This document shows, piece after piece, positions 10,379 to 25,300 of a stretch of 64,000 nucleotides of DNA. The translations under genes and the position numbers were made by a program. The number at the start of each line of letters is the position of its first letter. The stretch's first letter is position 1. Where the stretch lies: assembly GCF_000247695.1 (NCBI RefSeq), contig NW_004624748.1, positions 2,958,490 through 3,022,489 of the forward strand. The letters run 5' to 3'. The stretch comes from Heterocephalus glaber. Taxonomy: Eukaryota; Chordata; Mammalia; Rodentia; Bathyergidae. The notes under the pieces were generated by a model. That model was given only the letters and a program-made list of their open reading frames with translations, was not told the DNA's origin and ran no database searches.

Positions 10379-13300
10379 CACCATGAGCATTTTCTGTGTA
10401 TTCTTTGATATAGAAAAGGTCCAGAAGGCCAGACACAATTAATTTTTAGAAGACATAATCTTAGGTCCCAAGAATGGACAACACAGCATTCAAATATAGT
10501 AAAGCCATGATTCAAGTCTGTCTAGGGCAGGCTGGGGCACAGAGGAAGGGTGGTCAATTTGATGGAGGAGGAGGCAGTATGAGGAAGCAACACTTGCCTT
10601 GGAAATCATGCTGGACAAAATCTTGGAAGCTGACAAGGTGTGCACTGGGTGGAGGGCAGTATGTGCAGTATTGAAAGGGCATTTTTATGGTTTGGATAAA
10701 AAATGTTCCCCAAAGCCCAGCTGTTGGGATTTTGAGAAGTGATAGGATCATGAGGGTGCTACATTCTGCAATGGATTAATCCATTCATTAATTCATAGCC
10801 CAATGGAATATTAGGAGGTGGGGCCTAGACAGCAGGTCATGGAGGTGTGACCCCAGGGACTGTGTCTCGTTCCTGCACCCCCTTTTGTCTTCCCTGAAAT
10901 GAGTAGCTCTGCTTTAGCATACCATAGGCCCAGAACAATCGAGCCAGCCAGCCATGGACTGAAATTCTGAAATGATAGCCCAAACCAGCCTTTCCTCCAT
11001 TTAGTTGCTTTTCTCGGGTATTTTGTCACAGTGACAAAAAGCTATTTTAGGTGTGCAAGCATTGAACCAGTCTGAACAGAGGCTGGGCCATGAACCAGAC
11101 CAAGAGGGGAGCCTGAAGAAGTACGAGGAGTCAGGTCATGGTGGGTTCTGAATCACAAGCAAATATAAGACACTGCACTTCAAAACCTGAAGACTTTACA
11201 GCAAGATGACAGCACCCAGCTGAGTGAAGGAGAATGGATTAGATGGAGGCAGGAGACCATTTAGAAGACACCAAAGTCATCTTTCATTTCTTATGCGTTG
11301 GGTCAAATGAACTACATTTGCAGTTCACATGAGATTCTTCTCAATCATGGATTTGGATATCGAGGATTTTCTAGGAATTCTATGGCTGGCATCTTCTCTG
11401 CAGTCCTCAGTCTCTGCATTCTGTTTGTGTCCTAGACAGGTCTTGCCATTCGATCCCCTGCCTTAAGGCTATGCACATTAGCCTATGAAATTCCTTATGA
11501 TTTATGAGAGTCTGAATTATGGGTCCTTAAAGAATGTGATGCAAAATTGTTTTAGTACAGGTGGTAACTTGGCAAGGTGTGGATCTTCTAAAGCTCATAT
11601 GTCATAGGGCACTATCACCATGCAACTTCATTCAGGAGCAGCTCCAGACTACATGGGCATGGGAACCTTGCTAAGTAAGGGGTAGGAATGTTCTGGGCAG
11701 AGATGGCTCTTCCTGGTGTATGACCTACTCACCAAGGCTTGCTGTCCCTTGGACTCCCATCCCGTCCCTGTGACTGCCCTGTCCTGCTCTGGTAGACGCT
11801 CTGTAATTCTCTGCAGGGCTCTGTACTCTTATGAGGGAGATCCTTCTCAGCACATGTGTTGCCCACTCCTGGCCCAAGAGCATGAATGCAGAATCACCCC
11901 TTGTGATGGGATCAGCAGTAGCCTCAGAAGGCACAAGTGTGCCTGAGGGGTGTCACAGTGGGGTGGCTGTTGGAGAGAAACTAATTTTCTCCATCATTTG
12001 AGCTTGGCTGAGTAAGAGAGAAAAGGAGACATTCAGCTGTTGGGAGAAGAACACATTTTGAGGTGGAGGCTGCCTCTGAGGTAGGGAAGAAAGCCATATT
12101 TATTAACTAAATATCTATTTTATTTTTTCCAGAGGCCAATTTCCCTGGGTCCCCTAGTGTCATTTTTTCATAGTGGAGGACCTGCCCTTGTGAGTTGGCA
12201 GTCTAAATCTGCATGAAAAAGGTAGCCTTTGTAGGCACTACTTCAAAATATGCAAAAGGTCAAGGTTCCCATGCAAGGAATGCTGGGAGGCATCTAAATC
12301 TTTTCACTATCAGGGAACAGGGTAATGTTAAGTTCCGTTTAAAATTAGGCACAACTGGCAAAAGACAAATACCTCATGGTTTAACAAAGATTTAAATGAC
12401 TGCAATTACTTCACAGAAACATACCTATATGCAGTCTAATTTTTACTTCATGATGAAGGCAGGAGTCCAGAGCAACACTTTAATATGTAGCTTTGAAGAG
12501 AGGTGGCACCTGGTCTTTTTCACTGAGGGGTGCTCACATACAAATGGAGTGCCTGCTGGGTGAGGGGGAATTGGGGTTGGCACTGTTTTGTGAATAAATG
12601 CAGGCATCCCGGGGTGGGAGCTGGAGGCAGGGAGGTTGCAGGGCCTCCCTCCCCCATCCCATCTCTGCCTAGAGCCGATGTGTACACGGGAACCGCCTGG
12701 AGCAGATCTTGTAGTGTTCTCTGGTTCTTCCCTGTGGTAGAAGAATCAGCTAGCTTCCAGAAGTAGGGGCTTATCTGACCTAAAGACAACTTGTGTGTAC
12801 AAAGCATGGAACTCCTTTATGTACTGTTCCCATGCTGCGGTTCTATTTCCTGCCTCTTTTGTCTGCTTGTTCAGGAACACTAGAGGCTGAGAATGAATCA
12901 TGGCAGATGTGTTCAGAGACTCTCCTTCAGTGGGGCCTCTCAGGGTGAGACTAGAGGCTTTGTTTTTCTTGCATGGCTTTCAGGCCTTGGGGGCTCCCCT
13001 CCCGAACTCTCTGAGGGACAGTAGGCAGCATGAGGCCATGGGAGCAGCTTCCTTTCTTCTCTGTGAAGAATTGCAGCCTAGATGCCTCCCTGGAATCCAG
13101 AAGTTCCCTTCATTGCTATTTAAGGAACTTTCTCTAAGGAACAGAATAGTGCTACATAAATTAATTTTCATAGGGCAACCAGCCAGGGAGTTCTGGTTAT
13201 GTTCAAGCCACTAGAAAATTGGAATTCATATGGCTCACTGAGCCAAAGCGTCTTTCTCAAGGGCCTGTCAAGAGGCTCATTCTCTGGCATATGGGGAGAA

Positions 13301-16300
13301 TCTTTTCTTCTTAACTTGCTGGTAAAGGTGGTCCTGCCCCTCTTCCAGTAACCTGGCAGTGTCTTGTTTGGGGTCAGGAAGTTCTCCCTCAGCTTCACCT
13401 CTCTTTGAGTAAAGCCATGTCCTCTTTCTGTCCTTGGCAGAAACATGACCAGCGTGGCACTGTCCATTCTCTAATGAAGCAGTGATGAATTTTTTAACCC
13501 AGGAACTAATAAATACCAGTCTCAAAAAATTGGGCAATGGGGTCACATAAGGAATCAGAATTTTGCTTTAAAGAAACACATATTTTGCCTCTCCTCATTC
13601 TGCTCATGGTGGTTTCATATACTTGCTAGAGAAACTGCCCACTGACAAAGCCTGTGTTGAATAGTCAGAAGAAAGGAGGATTCAGAAAAAAGCGCAAGGT
13701 AAACTTAAGTGGACAAAGCCTGTGCACATTTTGTAAATCAGTGACATTTTTAGGTCAAAGGTTTGAAAATTGTCAAAGGGATTCTTGGTTATATAGGATG
13801 GTGATTTAAGTAACATGGCTGGACTCATTTGCCTATTTGCCTTTCCTTTTTGCCATTAATGGAAATCTATGGCTTTCCAGAGAATCATCAGGTCCATTCC
13901 TCATAGAATAGCAGGCAGTATAATTCAGGCATAAGAAAAGCACTTATTCTCCAGAATGGTAAAATGGCAGTAAAGTGATAATCATCCATCCCAATTGGCT
14001 TCCTAAGTTTTATACCTCTTCTAGCTTCACCCAACATCTGAGTGATTTTCCCCAAATAGATACCCAAACATATCCCTTGACAAAATCCACTCCTTTGTAA
14101 AACCCCACTCCTTTGGCACTGTGTCCTTTTGGAATCCTAACCTCTAAGTTCCAGCCACTGGGAACTGCTATCATTTTCAAACACCCTGGGTTCATTTATA
14201 TCTCTATGACTTTTCAGGGTGCTCCCTATGTCCATCTGCTTAGAGAGAACATCTTCTTGCTTAGAGAGAACACCTGCCCATCTTTTGAGACAAAATTCAA
14301 GGTGATGCTGTGGGGCCCCATCTTGCCACTTCCCCTATTTTGCAAAACAATATGCACTTATTTCTCTTGGACATATTGCTAGGAGAGCAACTGCTCAGTA
14401 CAGGGTGAGGATATTTTTAGCTTTAGTATACTTTCAGGTATTTCTAAATTGATGGTATCAATTTGTAATTCTACCAGGAATTTATAAGTATTGTGACTGC
14501 TCCACATCCTCACTAAGAGTTAATATTGTCATTGTTTTTAATTTTAGCCATTCTTGTGGGTAATGGTATACATTTGCATTTCCCTTATGATTGATTACGT
14601 GGAGCATTTTTCTATAGGTTTATCGCTCATTTGGAAATTCCTGTTCTTTATACATATTATAGATTCAATACCTTTCTTAGATAATGGATTGCAAATATCA
14701 TTATCCAGTCTGTAGCTCACCTCTTTAGTCTCTTAGTGTTTTCTTTTGATGAACTGATGTTCTTATTTTCAATACTTATTTATCTTTTTTCTTTCAAAGA
14801 TGGTATTTTTTTCATATTAAGAACTCCTTCTATCCCATCTAGTAGCCTATTTGAAGCAGGGGGTGAAGGGCAGCATAGAAAAGAATCTGGATCCGTAAGG
14901 ACTCTAGACTACCACATGGAGGAGAGAAAAATATGCAATTTGTTTTATTAAGTCACTATTTTTTAATCCTTGTGATCTCCACTTGAACTGGAGCAAGGGA
15001 CATTTTACAGAAATGTACATTTATATGTTTAGAGGAACTGTGTTAATTGCAACATCTTTACTTAATGCTGTGAGACTTTTAGAACCTTAGTTGATTGACC
15101 TCTGGTACCTATGGTTATATAAGTGTTCAAACAATTATTCATACTTGCACATACTAGGCACTAAATAAATTCCTGCTGAATAAATCAAATACACAAATAT
15201 ATATAATATATAATATTTATCTTCTAAGACAACTGTTATAAAAATTTTAAGGTGTTTTATACATGTATAAACACACACATATATTGTAAATAGCATTTAT
15301 TTATGAACACAGGGCTTTGCACTGAGCCCTTTTAAATTTTTTACTTTGAGAGCGGGTCTTGGTAAACTGCTATGTTACCCAGGCTGTCCTTGATCTTTCA
15401 ATCCTCCTATATCAGCCTCCTAGAGTGCTGGGATTACAGATCTAGTGAGAAGAAAAAAGTCCTCAGGAATCTGGTATTATGGGCAAAATAATAACAATAT
15501 CTAATGATAACAAGAATTTTTCCTAGTTGAGAAATATTTGAGGGATGCTTCAAGGATCCACTTTGTTTACTATGGGAGCAACTCTTGGGAACATGTGCCA
15601 AGTGTCATAGGAGATACAAAACAGAAAGGGACTGAGCACCTAGAAGTACTAGGAATGAACCGGACTATTGATCTGATATACAGTCTAGTAAGAAAGAGGA
15701 ACAACAGAGAAAATCAAGGTCATGTCTGAGGACTAGGAGCTCAAGCTGACAGATCTAGTGATAGAATCTGTAAAACTAAAAGACTAGAAAGAACACCATG
15801 GCCAGGTGCAAGGCTTTCTCTTTGTATAAGTTCTTTATTCTCCTTTGTCCATATCATTTGTGATTTTCTCTGCCCATTGGCTGTAAGGCACAGAACTAGA
15901 TGGAACTGACAAAAGATTGTCAGAATTTCATTAAATATCACTGACCCATCGACTTTTTTTTTTCAACTCCTTTTAATAAAGACTTAAACCAATGTTCCAA
16001 TTTTACCACCTCCTCATCTGTGCACAAACACTATATGGAATCTGTCTGTCTCCCCTACAGCTTAATTACCTCCCTTTTCCCCTTCCTTAGAATTATTGCA
16101 GCACCAGGCCTGGAACATCGAGTCTTCCCCATTCCATGGCTGACAATGATAAACACAAGAGACAATCAGTGAGGGCAGGAAGAAGATATGGTTTCACCTT
16201 GCCGGGAACAGGGGGATGGATGCGTACTTCCAAAGATACTCTACTGACCTCATATGCCCCTGACCCCTTATATGGAGCTGAGGTAGAGGAAGGTCTGGTT

Positions 16301-19300
16301 CTGTTTAATTGTGCCACCCAGCCTGCCTGGAGGAGGGAAGTGGCTGGTCTGGTGGGTAGTGCTCCTCTGAACTTCAAATGTGGGATGTTTGTCAGTTTTT
16401 GGCTTGGGCTCCAATCTGTAATTCAGGAACGACTAGGCACCCACTACTATCATCTGACATAGATAAAAATGGGTTATCAAAACCCAAAGACATTACAATT
16501 ACAGAGCTGAGCTACCTGACCATATCAGAAAAGGAATCACACTTAAAACTGTGTGAACACCAATGAGGTAGGTCCACTAACTATCTTAAAACTCTCTACT
16601 GACTTTGGTAAGTTCCTATCACTGCTTAGATGACAGCCGGTCATCCATTTCCCTCCCTTCCACTCTCAACTGGGACTACTTACACCATCATTTGAATCAC
16701 TGAATATATATATTTTCTAGAAAAGATGCTAACAAAGAGGCCTCAAAACTGATACTATAATGAAAATATGCCAAGTACAGAAATGAAAGCAGAATTTATG
16801 TGGTGACTTCACAGTATTTCATAATCCTCGCAGCACTTAAGAATCTTCTGCAAAGATTAAAAAAAAAAATACCCTACTTGAAAGCAGCTGAAGCCGAATC
16901 TCTGGGCTGAGTTCCAGGCCAAAGCTCTACAGAGACTGCTGCCGTGGGCTGGCTTTCTGATTTCTCCTATGCCCAGCTACCTTTTTTTTTCTTGAAGGGG
17001 CCCATACCTATTTTCATGCTTACAGAAGTTAGCATGTTCTGGGTGACTATATATTTTCATGATTATGCAGTCTTCAGAACTTTAAAACCCTCTCTCTTGC
17101 TCTCTGTGAAGTAAACTCTTGCAGCCTTTCACCTCTAAAAATCTGTGCTTTTGGAAGGCTGTAAAGATGAAGAAAGACTGCCTTTCTCTTGTACAATTCA
17201 GAAAGCTAGAGAGAGGTGAGGCCAGCACAGAGAAATATTTTTTTCTTTTTGTCTTGCCCTTTGCTATGCTAATTTATTTAGCATTCATTCCCCCCCTTTT
17301 TGTACAATTATTTTGGCTAAAGTATACTGAACTTGTCTCCTCAATTAACCTGTTTGGAAAATGATACGGACAATGGAAATTCCAGAGAATGAGTTTCCAC
17401 TTCCACGTTCCCCCTCCATAATTGTTCATTTTCTTCTTATCTGCAAAGCTGTTTTCATAACAAAACCTGCTTTTTAGCCTTGAATCCTCATCAGTTCTAT
17501 GGCTTGCAGAAGTTTGCTCGGACAGTATTATCTGCTAACTCACTTGAAACAGAAAACAACTGAGTGTACTTGTAATGTGTATGCCAGAAACACAGGCTAC
17601 TTACATCAGAAGAGATCAACTGACTGCCCACAGAACAAAGGCCAGGCTGAACAAAAGCTCCCTCCAGCCTTGCTCAGAACACATGGACATCATTGCCGTT
17701 GGACATTATAAAGAGTAAAGACAGATCTCATCTTTTCCATAAACCTATCTAACTGGAGGGAGGCAATGATTGTTGAGATTGGTTTTGTAACAACAATACC
17801 TCTACTCAGCAAATAGAATTTAGACCAGCACCCTAAAGATTGATAAGTTATTAAGAAGCACGCCAGGAATATGTCAGGGACTCACTTTTGCTATTATCCA
17901 CAAGGTATCAATTCTCATTGTATTCTGAGTTGCTTTTCTGGCCAGAATTCTGTGTGGCCTTTCTTGGTTGGTAAAAACATTAAATAATAACTTTTAAATT
18001 CTATCTTTCAAGTGCTTATTATAAAGATACAGATGTAGAAACAGAAGGACTTAAAAACAAAAGAACTCTATAGATAGTCAATAAAGATGCCAACTAAGTA
18101 TCTTTGGACAAAGGTAGGATGTATCTCTTTTTTTTGTTTTTTTTGGTACCGGGGATTGAACTTGGGACCTTGCGCTTTCGAGGCAGGAGCCGGAACCACT
18201 GAGCTAAATCCCCGGCCTGGTAGGATGTATCTTTGAGGAGTGTAAGTGAGGAATTATCTCAGGTTTACATTTTCAGATCTGGTAATAGCCTGATGTGTGG
18301 TCAGTTGGCCAGCTGTCTAAGGAAATACCTGCTGGGGACATGAGGGATGGAGGACAAATCTGGGTCTTGGGTGTCTGGTTCAGGTTAGGTCCATCTTGGA
18401 GTTGCAGAGGACCTTACAGAAGATTGGCCAGATGCCCATTTCCATGGGATCTTGGAAAGCCCAGAGCAAAGAGAACACTCTGGGAACACTGTCAACTAGA
18501 ATGGGTCCTCAGAATACCTCAATGATCCTTAACTCTCTCCATTCAGTAACTGGTTCTTGGTATTTCTAAGTCTTCGGGGCCCATCCCAGCTCTATCTAGA
18601 CCAGTCTTGGCTAAGATTAAACTAACCCTCCATTATTCAGGGTAAGGGTCTACACAATCAATTAAAATTTGAGAGTGTTAATATAGGTTTTTAGATCTGC
18701 CTTCATGCACAGAAAAAAATCAAAGCTACATTTAAAAATTAATATTCAGTGCTCGGCACATAGTTCACTGGTAGGACACTTGCCTAGCATGAGAGAGGCT
18801 GCGAGTTCAATCCCCAGCACCCCCCACACAATTCAATTAATGTTATCAATTTCTGTTCCATTTTCTCTTAAATATATTGATTTGACTTCAATTTATAAAT
18901 CTTATTACTCTTTTGATAAATCCAGCAAATGTTAACAATTAATTATTTTAAAGGGCCTTTTGAAGCTTAATTTCCTTTGACATCCTCAACTGCTTTTATA
19001 CATTTAACGCATTGATTTTCTTTAATTTTTGCTTTTCTTTTTTTTTTGCCTGTGTTGGGATTCACACCAGGGACTCATGTGTGCTGGGAAAGTACTTCAC
19101 AACTGGTGTACCTGCAGCCCCTTGATTTTCTTTTTAAGTAGTTCAGTGGTCTCATTAATAAACAAAATATTTGAAGCATGTAAATAATTCTTATAAATCT
19201 AATTAATTAGATATAAACAAGTGAATGTTAAATCCTCTTAAATGGTTCAGTGTTACAAGTTTACTAAAACTTTATTTTTATATCCGCTAACCTGAAAGTA

Positions 19301-22300
19301 CAAATGTAAATCAATGCTAAATTACATTTAAAATTGGAATAACAAGGTTGACATCTAGTTCTAAAAGGTCACATGCTCTAAAACACAACAAATTCTTAAA
19401 ATACCAAACATGAACAAACTGTTTTTGAACTTATCACAAAAATGCTGATATTAGTAATTTGTGATTTTTTTGGCCTTAATTCTAAATGTTTCTAGTATTA
19501 GATAAGTGTCTACCAGGGAGGGAATTATGTCATTCCAAACAGTTTGGGGTTGCTTTTCTAGCTAACTGAAATTATACATGGATGGTGATTTGGCTTGGAG
19601 GGGTCCCAACAAGGAGGGACAGGTAGAGCCTTCTTTAATGGTTACTTTAGCAGGGGTTCCAGAGTTGAAAGTGGTTGTTTACATGGCCTATCTCCCTGGA
19701 CTTGCATCATTACCTAATTCCTCTCTGCAGACAGACTGCTGCAACCCCACTCAAACTGTGGCTAATTTCCATTGATGCTTCATTAGCTTGCCATGTCTTT
19801 GTTTCTCTTGATACCTACCACTCAGTTGGATTCTACATTTCTCTCAAGCCTTTACTGGCTTTGTAGTCATATAACAAGCAAGTAGTCTTGGGTTAATGGA
19901 AGAGACAAGCGAGTTGAACTTGGAAGGCCAAGATATTTGACACGTTCCACTCCAAAGTGGTACCAAAGGAGCAACCTCACACATACCAGCTGGGCAACTG
20001 AAGTGGGAAGCAGGATAAGGAAAGAGAGCAGGTAAAGCTGCTCATAATCGCATCATTAGACATAAGGGGATCTCAGAAAGCAATTTCCTTCCCTGGCTTC
20101 CATAGGTTTACAATATGGTGTCCCTTGAGAGCATTCACATTCCACAGGCCTCCAAAGAGCCAACTTTCTCCCAAGGCCCTGGTTCTACAAGTTCATGCCA
20201 AGTGATCCTACTCCTACCGTCTGATGATTGAGCCAAGGGTGAATACTTGATTTTAGAGAAAGCAATAAAAAGATTAAGCTGAACCCACTGGACTCACCCT
20301 CCTGACCAGACACATACTGTAGTGGAAGGGGGTCACAAGAACAGTACAGCATGAGACTGAAGTTGTGTCTAATGGAAAAGTTACTAGTTCTGATTTAACC
20401 CCATTTCTTCTGGTGGAAAGGAGATTAAAAAGACCTTCTTATAACATAGCCCTTTCAAAGGACAGAGATCAGCACTGAATTTTGTCCACTATTTTACTCT
20501 TTTCATGCACAAGGACAGAAATCCCACACACACTAAAAAGAAGTACCCTGGGAGGCTGAGGCAGGATTGCAAGTTTGAGCCCAGCCTGGGCAACTTAGTG
20601 AGACCTTGACTCAAAATAAAAAATAAAGAGGGCTAGGAATGTAGCTCAGTACAAAAAGCCCTGGGTTAAATCCCTGTACAAAAAAAGGGAGACTGAATTT
20701 ATATTAAATTTAATTTACATCAATACCGAGGACTGCAGACTTGCAGGTGACCCACAAGATAAGTGGAGCTTAGAGATCGGACACAATGGGGCTAGTGCCT
20801 TCTTTTCTCTGGTCTCTCTGTAGGTCAGCACCATTTGCTACTGAGCACTCCCAGGCTTTACATGTTGGAGCTTTGGCTATCAGGAGGGAGAAGAACTTTT
20901 CTTTTCCAGTACCAGGGCTCTAATGGCAACATGACAGCAGGTGGACAGAGTCTGGACACAGCTACCACCAGGGAGGCAGGAGTGGGTCATCCCAATACGG
21001 CGCCCCAGCTGTACTCATGTGAATGGTGAGGGAGACTGTCAAGCAAGGATTGCTGGGAAGGGAATACCTTACGTGGCCTCAACATGGAGCTGACCAGCAC
21101 TCAACTGCAGCTGACCCATTAAATATTAGGAGAAGGGCATCTTGACCTTTCACTCTGATGTCTGCTTATATGGTTCAAGAGCAGCTGTTTCTCATACACA
21201 GCTAAATTACATTTATCATGCATACTGTATAAATGTCTTGAATTAGAAAAGGAGAATATTTCTTTTAAAGCTATGTCACAAAAAAACCTGTGAAACTTGA
21301 TTTCTTGAAATTTATAGGAAATAAACAGGCCAATAGTCTAATGATGTAGGTGTCTTCAGCCTTGTAATATGAAGTATTTTCTTTGCTTCTCAATTTCAGG
21401 AAGCTATTTTCTTTTTTTAAAAAAGTAAAAATCTACTTGCAATTCCTACAGCAAATATTTCAGTAAGCAATATACTGATATCAAACAAAAAGGACATTTT
21501 GTAATTTTTAATTTACTATATATATTTTGTATATGCAAAAGCAGATGAATGAATTTGAAAATGAATGTGGTTTTTTTCTTCCTGGGTTACCAGGGAATCT
21601 CAGCATGTGTGAGGACAATTCTTGCTTCAATACAGTAACTAAAAATCCTTAGGCTTTGACATCTTATGTTTTGATAAACAAAACCAGCCTCATATTACAA
21701 GTTTCAGAAAGCAAATTGAATCTATTTCTCCCATAGCACCTCTTAACACACTATATAATTTTTATTATGTCTCTCGTTTATTATCTACCTCCCCCTGTTG
21801 GAATATAATTTCACTAGGGCAAAAACATAGGTCTGTGCAGGCACTTTGTAATCTGACTGAATGAACAACTGGTTAAATTTAGGCATGATACGGATTCCTC
21901 ATGACCTAAAGATTACAGGTCTGTGTGATGCCAGCAACTGCCCCAATGATGAATTATAGGAGCAGATGCTGTGGGAGGACTTCTCCTGTTCCCAGGAGCC
22001 AGCATGAGGGCAGCCTGCCCAGTGGCAGCCAGGGCCCAGTGTAAGTAGAGGCTAAGGAACACAGCCACACAAGAGGCAGGCCCCTCTTCCTAAGAAGGCG
22101 GCCTTGTCTTTTAGAGTGACAATACTCAAGCTTTGTGCCCTTACCACTTTCACTCCCACTTACAGACATATTTTATGATGGCTATAAACTTGCAATGTTA
22201 TTGGTAAGCCATTAGTCTATGGGGCTCATATTGGCCTCATTGCCTTCTAAGACTTAGCTGTCAAGTTCTGCCATAAACAAACACCTGTGCCTATATCCTC

Positions 22301-25300
22301 AGAGCATTACTGAATTGGTTCTGGGATGGACAGGTAGATTCTTGGGCAATAATGCACATTTAAAGTACAGCTTATGAATACAGAAACATTGTATTTATTT
22401 TATATTGTACTAAGCATCTGATAGTTTTAATGTATTCTAAATAGATATCTGGCAATGTCTAATCAGTGGGCTCCATAGGTGAAAGGCTGTCAAACCCTCT
22501 CCTAAAAACGGTTGAAAATGTGTGATCTTTTCTCCAGTGTTTATTACAAAACTTTTCAAATACCCAAAAGTGTTGAAAAGAACAGAATAAGAAACATCCC
22601 TGTGACTACCATTTAGATAAAATTATTTTCTCTTACTTTAATCTATGTAAGTACATGTATACCATTGTTTATCTATATGTTATACATACACATTTAAGAA
22701 CATTTGTATTTAATAAAATGTATAATTTTTCTCTCTTTTGCTGAACTACTTGAAGGTAATTTGTAGCTTCTTCTTTTTTTTTTTTTTTTTTGCAGTACCA
22801 GGGACTGAACTCAGGACCTTGAGCTTGCGAGGCAGGCGCGGTGCCACTGAGCTAAATCCCTGGCCCTGTAGCTTCTTCTAAGGGTGAATCATTTAAGTCC
22901 TGTGTATGAGGTATGATCAAAGTATATAGTGAATGTTTATGTTTTAAAAAATTATTATAGTTGAAAAAACATTGCCATTAATCCCCTTTGAAATACCCTT
23001 CCCTCAATTTGAACACATTCACGCCATCATTCTTGCCACTGTCTGAAGCAGTTCTGGAAGTCCTCTTTTATGTCTTTTTGTGGCTGCCTCAATATCCTGA
23101 ATTGATTCATAACATTTATGGAAATTTCTGTCCTCATTAACTTTATTATTTTTTTTTCCAAGATCTGGCCCCATGAGACTTCTGGCTCTTACCCAGAGTC
23201 AAAATGACCATGAAAGGTAAATGTTCTGAATTGATTCAGGACATTGCGGCTGCTGTGACAGTGCAACGAAAGACATTCAAAAAAAGACTACCTTGTATGT
23301 GACTGAGATAGGAACATGTCCAATCTTGAATTCTTGTCGCAGGAAGGAAGGTGCTTTTTTTGTGATACAGGGAGAGGCCTATTAGAAGACCTGGAAAGCT
23401 ATTAAATTTAGGTAATGGTAGAGCCATCTCAAAGAATTCTTACTGGGCCATTCTAGCTGGGACTCTTGGGGTGAATGGCTTGCAGGCTCAAATGATGATA
23501 GTGATGGTGACAATGATACTATTACTAATAACAGCAGCAGCAAATTCTTAATAGTCCTTACTGTGTGCCAGGATTTATTATTCTAAATCCTTTCTCTATA
23601 TTTTACTTATTTTATTCCCATAACCACCGTGTCCTTGAACTGTGTTGCTTTAGCTATACTGGAAGTACATTTCCCAGAATAAAGCTCCAGAGAATCAGAT
23701 GGAAATCTCCTTGAAATCAAAGAATCTAAGAAGGTAATCTATATGGATGGGTGGAAGATTGGTAGAGGAAAGAGAAAACTAACAAAGAGGCTGGAAGCCC
23801 ATTTAGTAAAAGGTTCTTTTTCTAGATTTTTTGGCATAAGTGAGGAAGAAAAAGTGAAAAAATTTTTGGAAAACAAAAATTGGCACATACTGCTCCCATG
23901 TAACTAAACAATCTGTTAATGTGGTAGTACCATGAGTAGATTTGTTTTTTCACTAACTCAAAATTTGGAGAGTTAATAGTTTTATTACTTTCTAATAAAA
24001 TAAAATGTGAAAACATCAAGGGGAGGCTAATTGGTAGATATTTAAAAATATATTAACAAAGGAAGAAAATTCACTGGAAATTACAGTAGGCTTTGATTTG
24101 TGGAACTGTCCAGCCATCAGGCACACAGGATTTGGGTCTCTACAGCCCAGTGTCCTACTTGCTGCTCCCATAGGGTGCTGTTGTCATCTTCCCCTGGCCC
24201 CAGGGCTGGAACAGCATGTTTCTGGAGTAGCACCTCACTTCTGTGTGCTGAGGCTTACATCATGCCCACATGAAATACTCTGGACCAGCTATGAAATTGG
24301 GGCTTAGGACCGTGTAGCTCATTTTTTCCCCCTCCTGGGTCTGGCTGAAAGGAGATGTTCAAAGCAGAAATGAGTCCACCACAACTGAGGAACAGTGAGC
24401 AGGACAGGCCAATGTGGAAGGAGCAGAGTGAGCAAGGGGGAGATAAATAAAGCCAGAGAGGCAAGAAGGGGCTTGCTGATGGAAATCCTTGGCCTCGGTA
24501 AAGATCTGGAATGGCCTGTCTCTTCTACAGATGTTTTCCATAGACTCAGGCACCACTGTTACTTACTTTGCTTCTCCGATGGTAGAGAACAACCTGCTTT
24601 CAACATTTTCTAGCCTAAAATTGCAGCCTCTTTCTCATTGTGGAATTGGGCTTGGGGTCCTTACCTGTGCCTTTGTTTGTGTGTCTGAATGGACCCCAAA
24701 TTACTTCTTAAGAAGAACTGTGGTCCTGTTCACATACCTCCCTAGCAGTGGGTGGCCTTCTTTTCAGGCCTGTGTCCTTGTCAGGCTCCTTAGAGCTCCC
24801 TAAGAAGGTAACATTTCTGCCAGCTTGGCCAACTTGTAGCACAGACTCTCCTTTACCTACTGGGGACGGGTGTTCTCCAAGAACCTGGCTTGGGATAAGA
24901 AATACAAACTCACTGTCAATGGCTAGCTTTGAAAAGCTTGCAAACAAACTTGGGAATTATCTGAAGATAATTATCTAATTATCTGAATTATTTCTCCCTC
25001 TGGGATTCAGCAAGGCCACCAGGAGCTATAGGTGAGGATCACCTGGTTCTGCTCAGGCTCCCTGTGCAGAGTCTTCTCTGAGCTACACCTGGCTGGCATG
25101 CCTGTGGGCACCACATGACACAGAGCCTTGCAAGCCCCAGTGTGGTGAGTCTGGAGGTGCAGTTGAGGATGGGCTGTTGATACCCCTGTGCACACGGGAA
25201 GATGGAAGACTCTGCTCGTGGGATGTAGAACCAGGGATATTTCTGCACTGAATGCATCACTGATTTTTCTCTTGTGGACTTTGCATCACATCACTGATGA

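Noticed and set aside
10207..10515. Frames rich in Tyr-Ile and Thr-His
   Set aside because: They translate the AT/GT microsatellite and have no coding meaning.
16093..16462. Overlapping 94- and 108-codon frames
   Set aside because: No recognisable motif, both strands equally open, and no splice or repeat context supporting a gene.
18127..18218. tRNA gene candidate from A/B boxes
   Set aside because: It is a SINE: it has a poly-A tail, a target-site duplication and many sister copies, and no complete cloverleaf.
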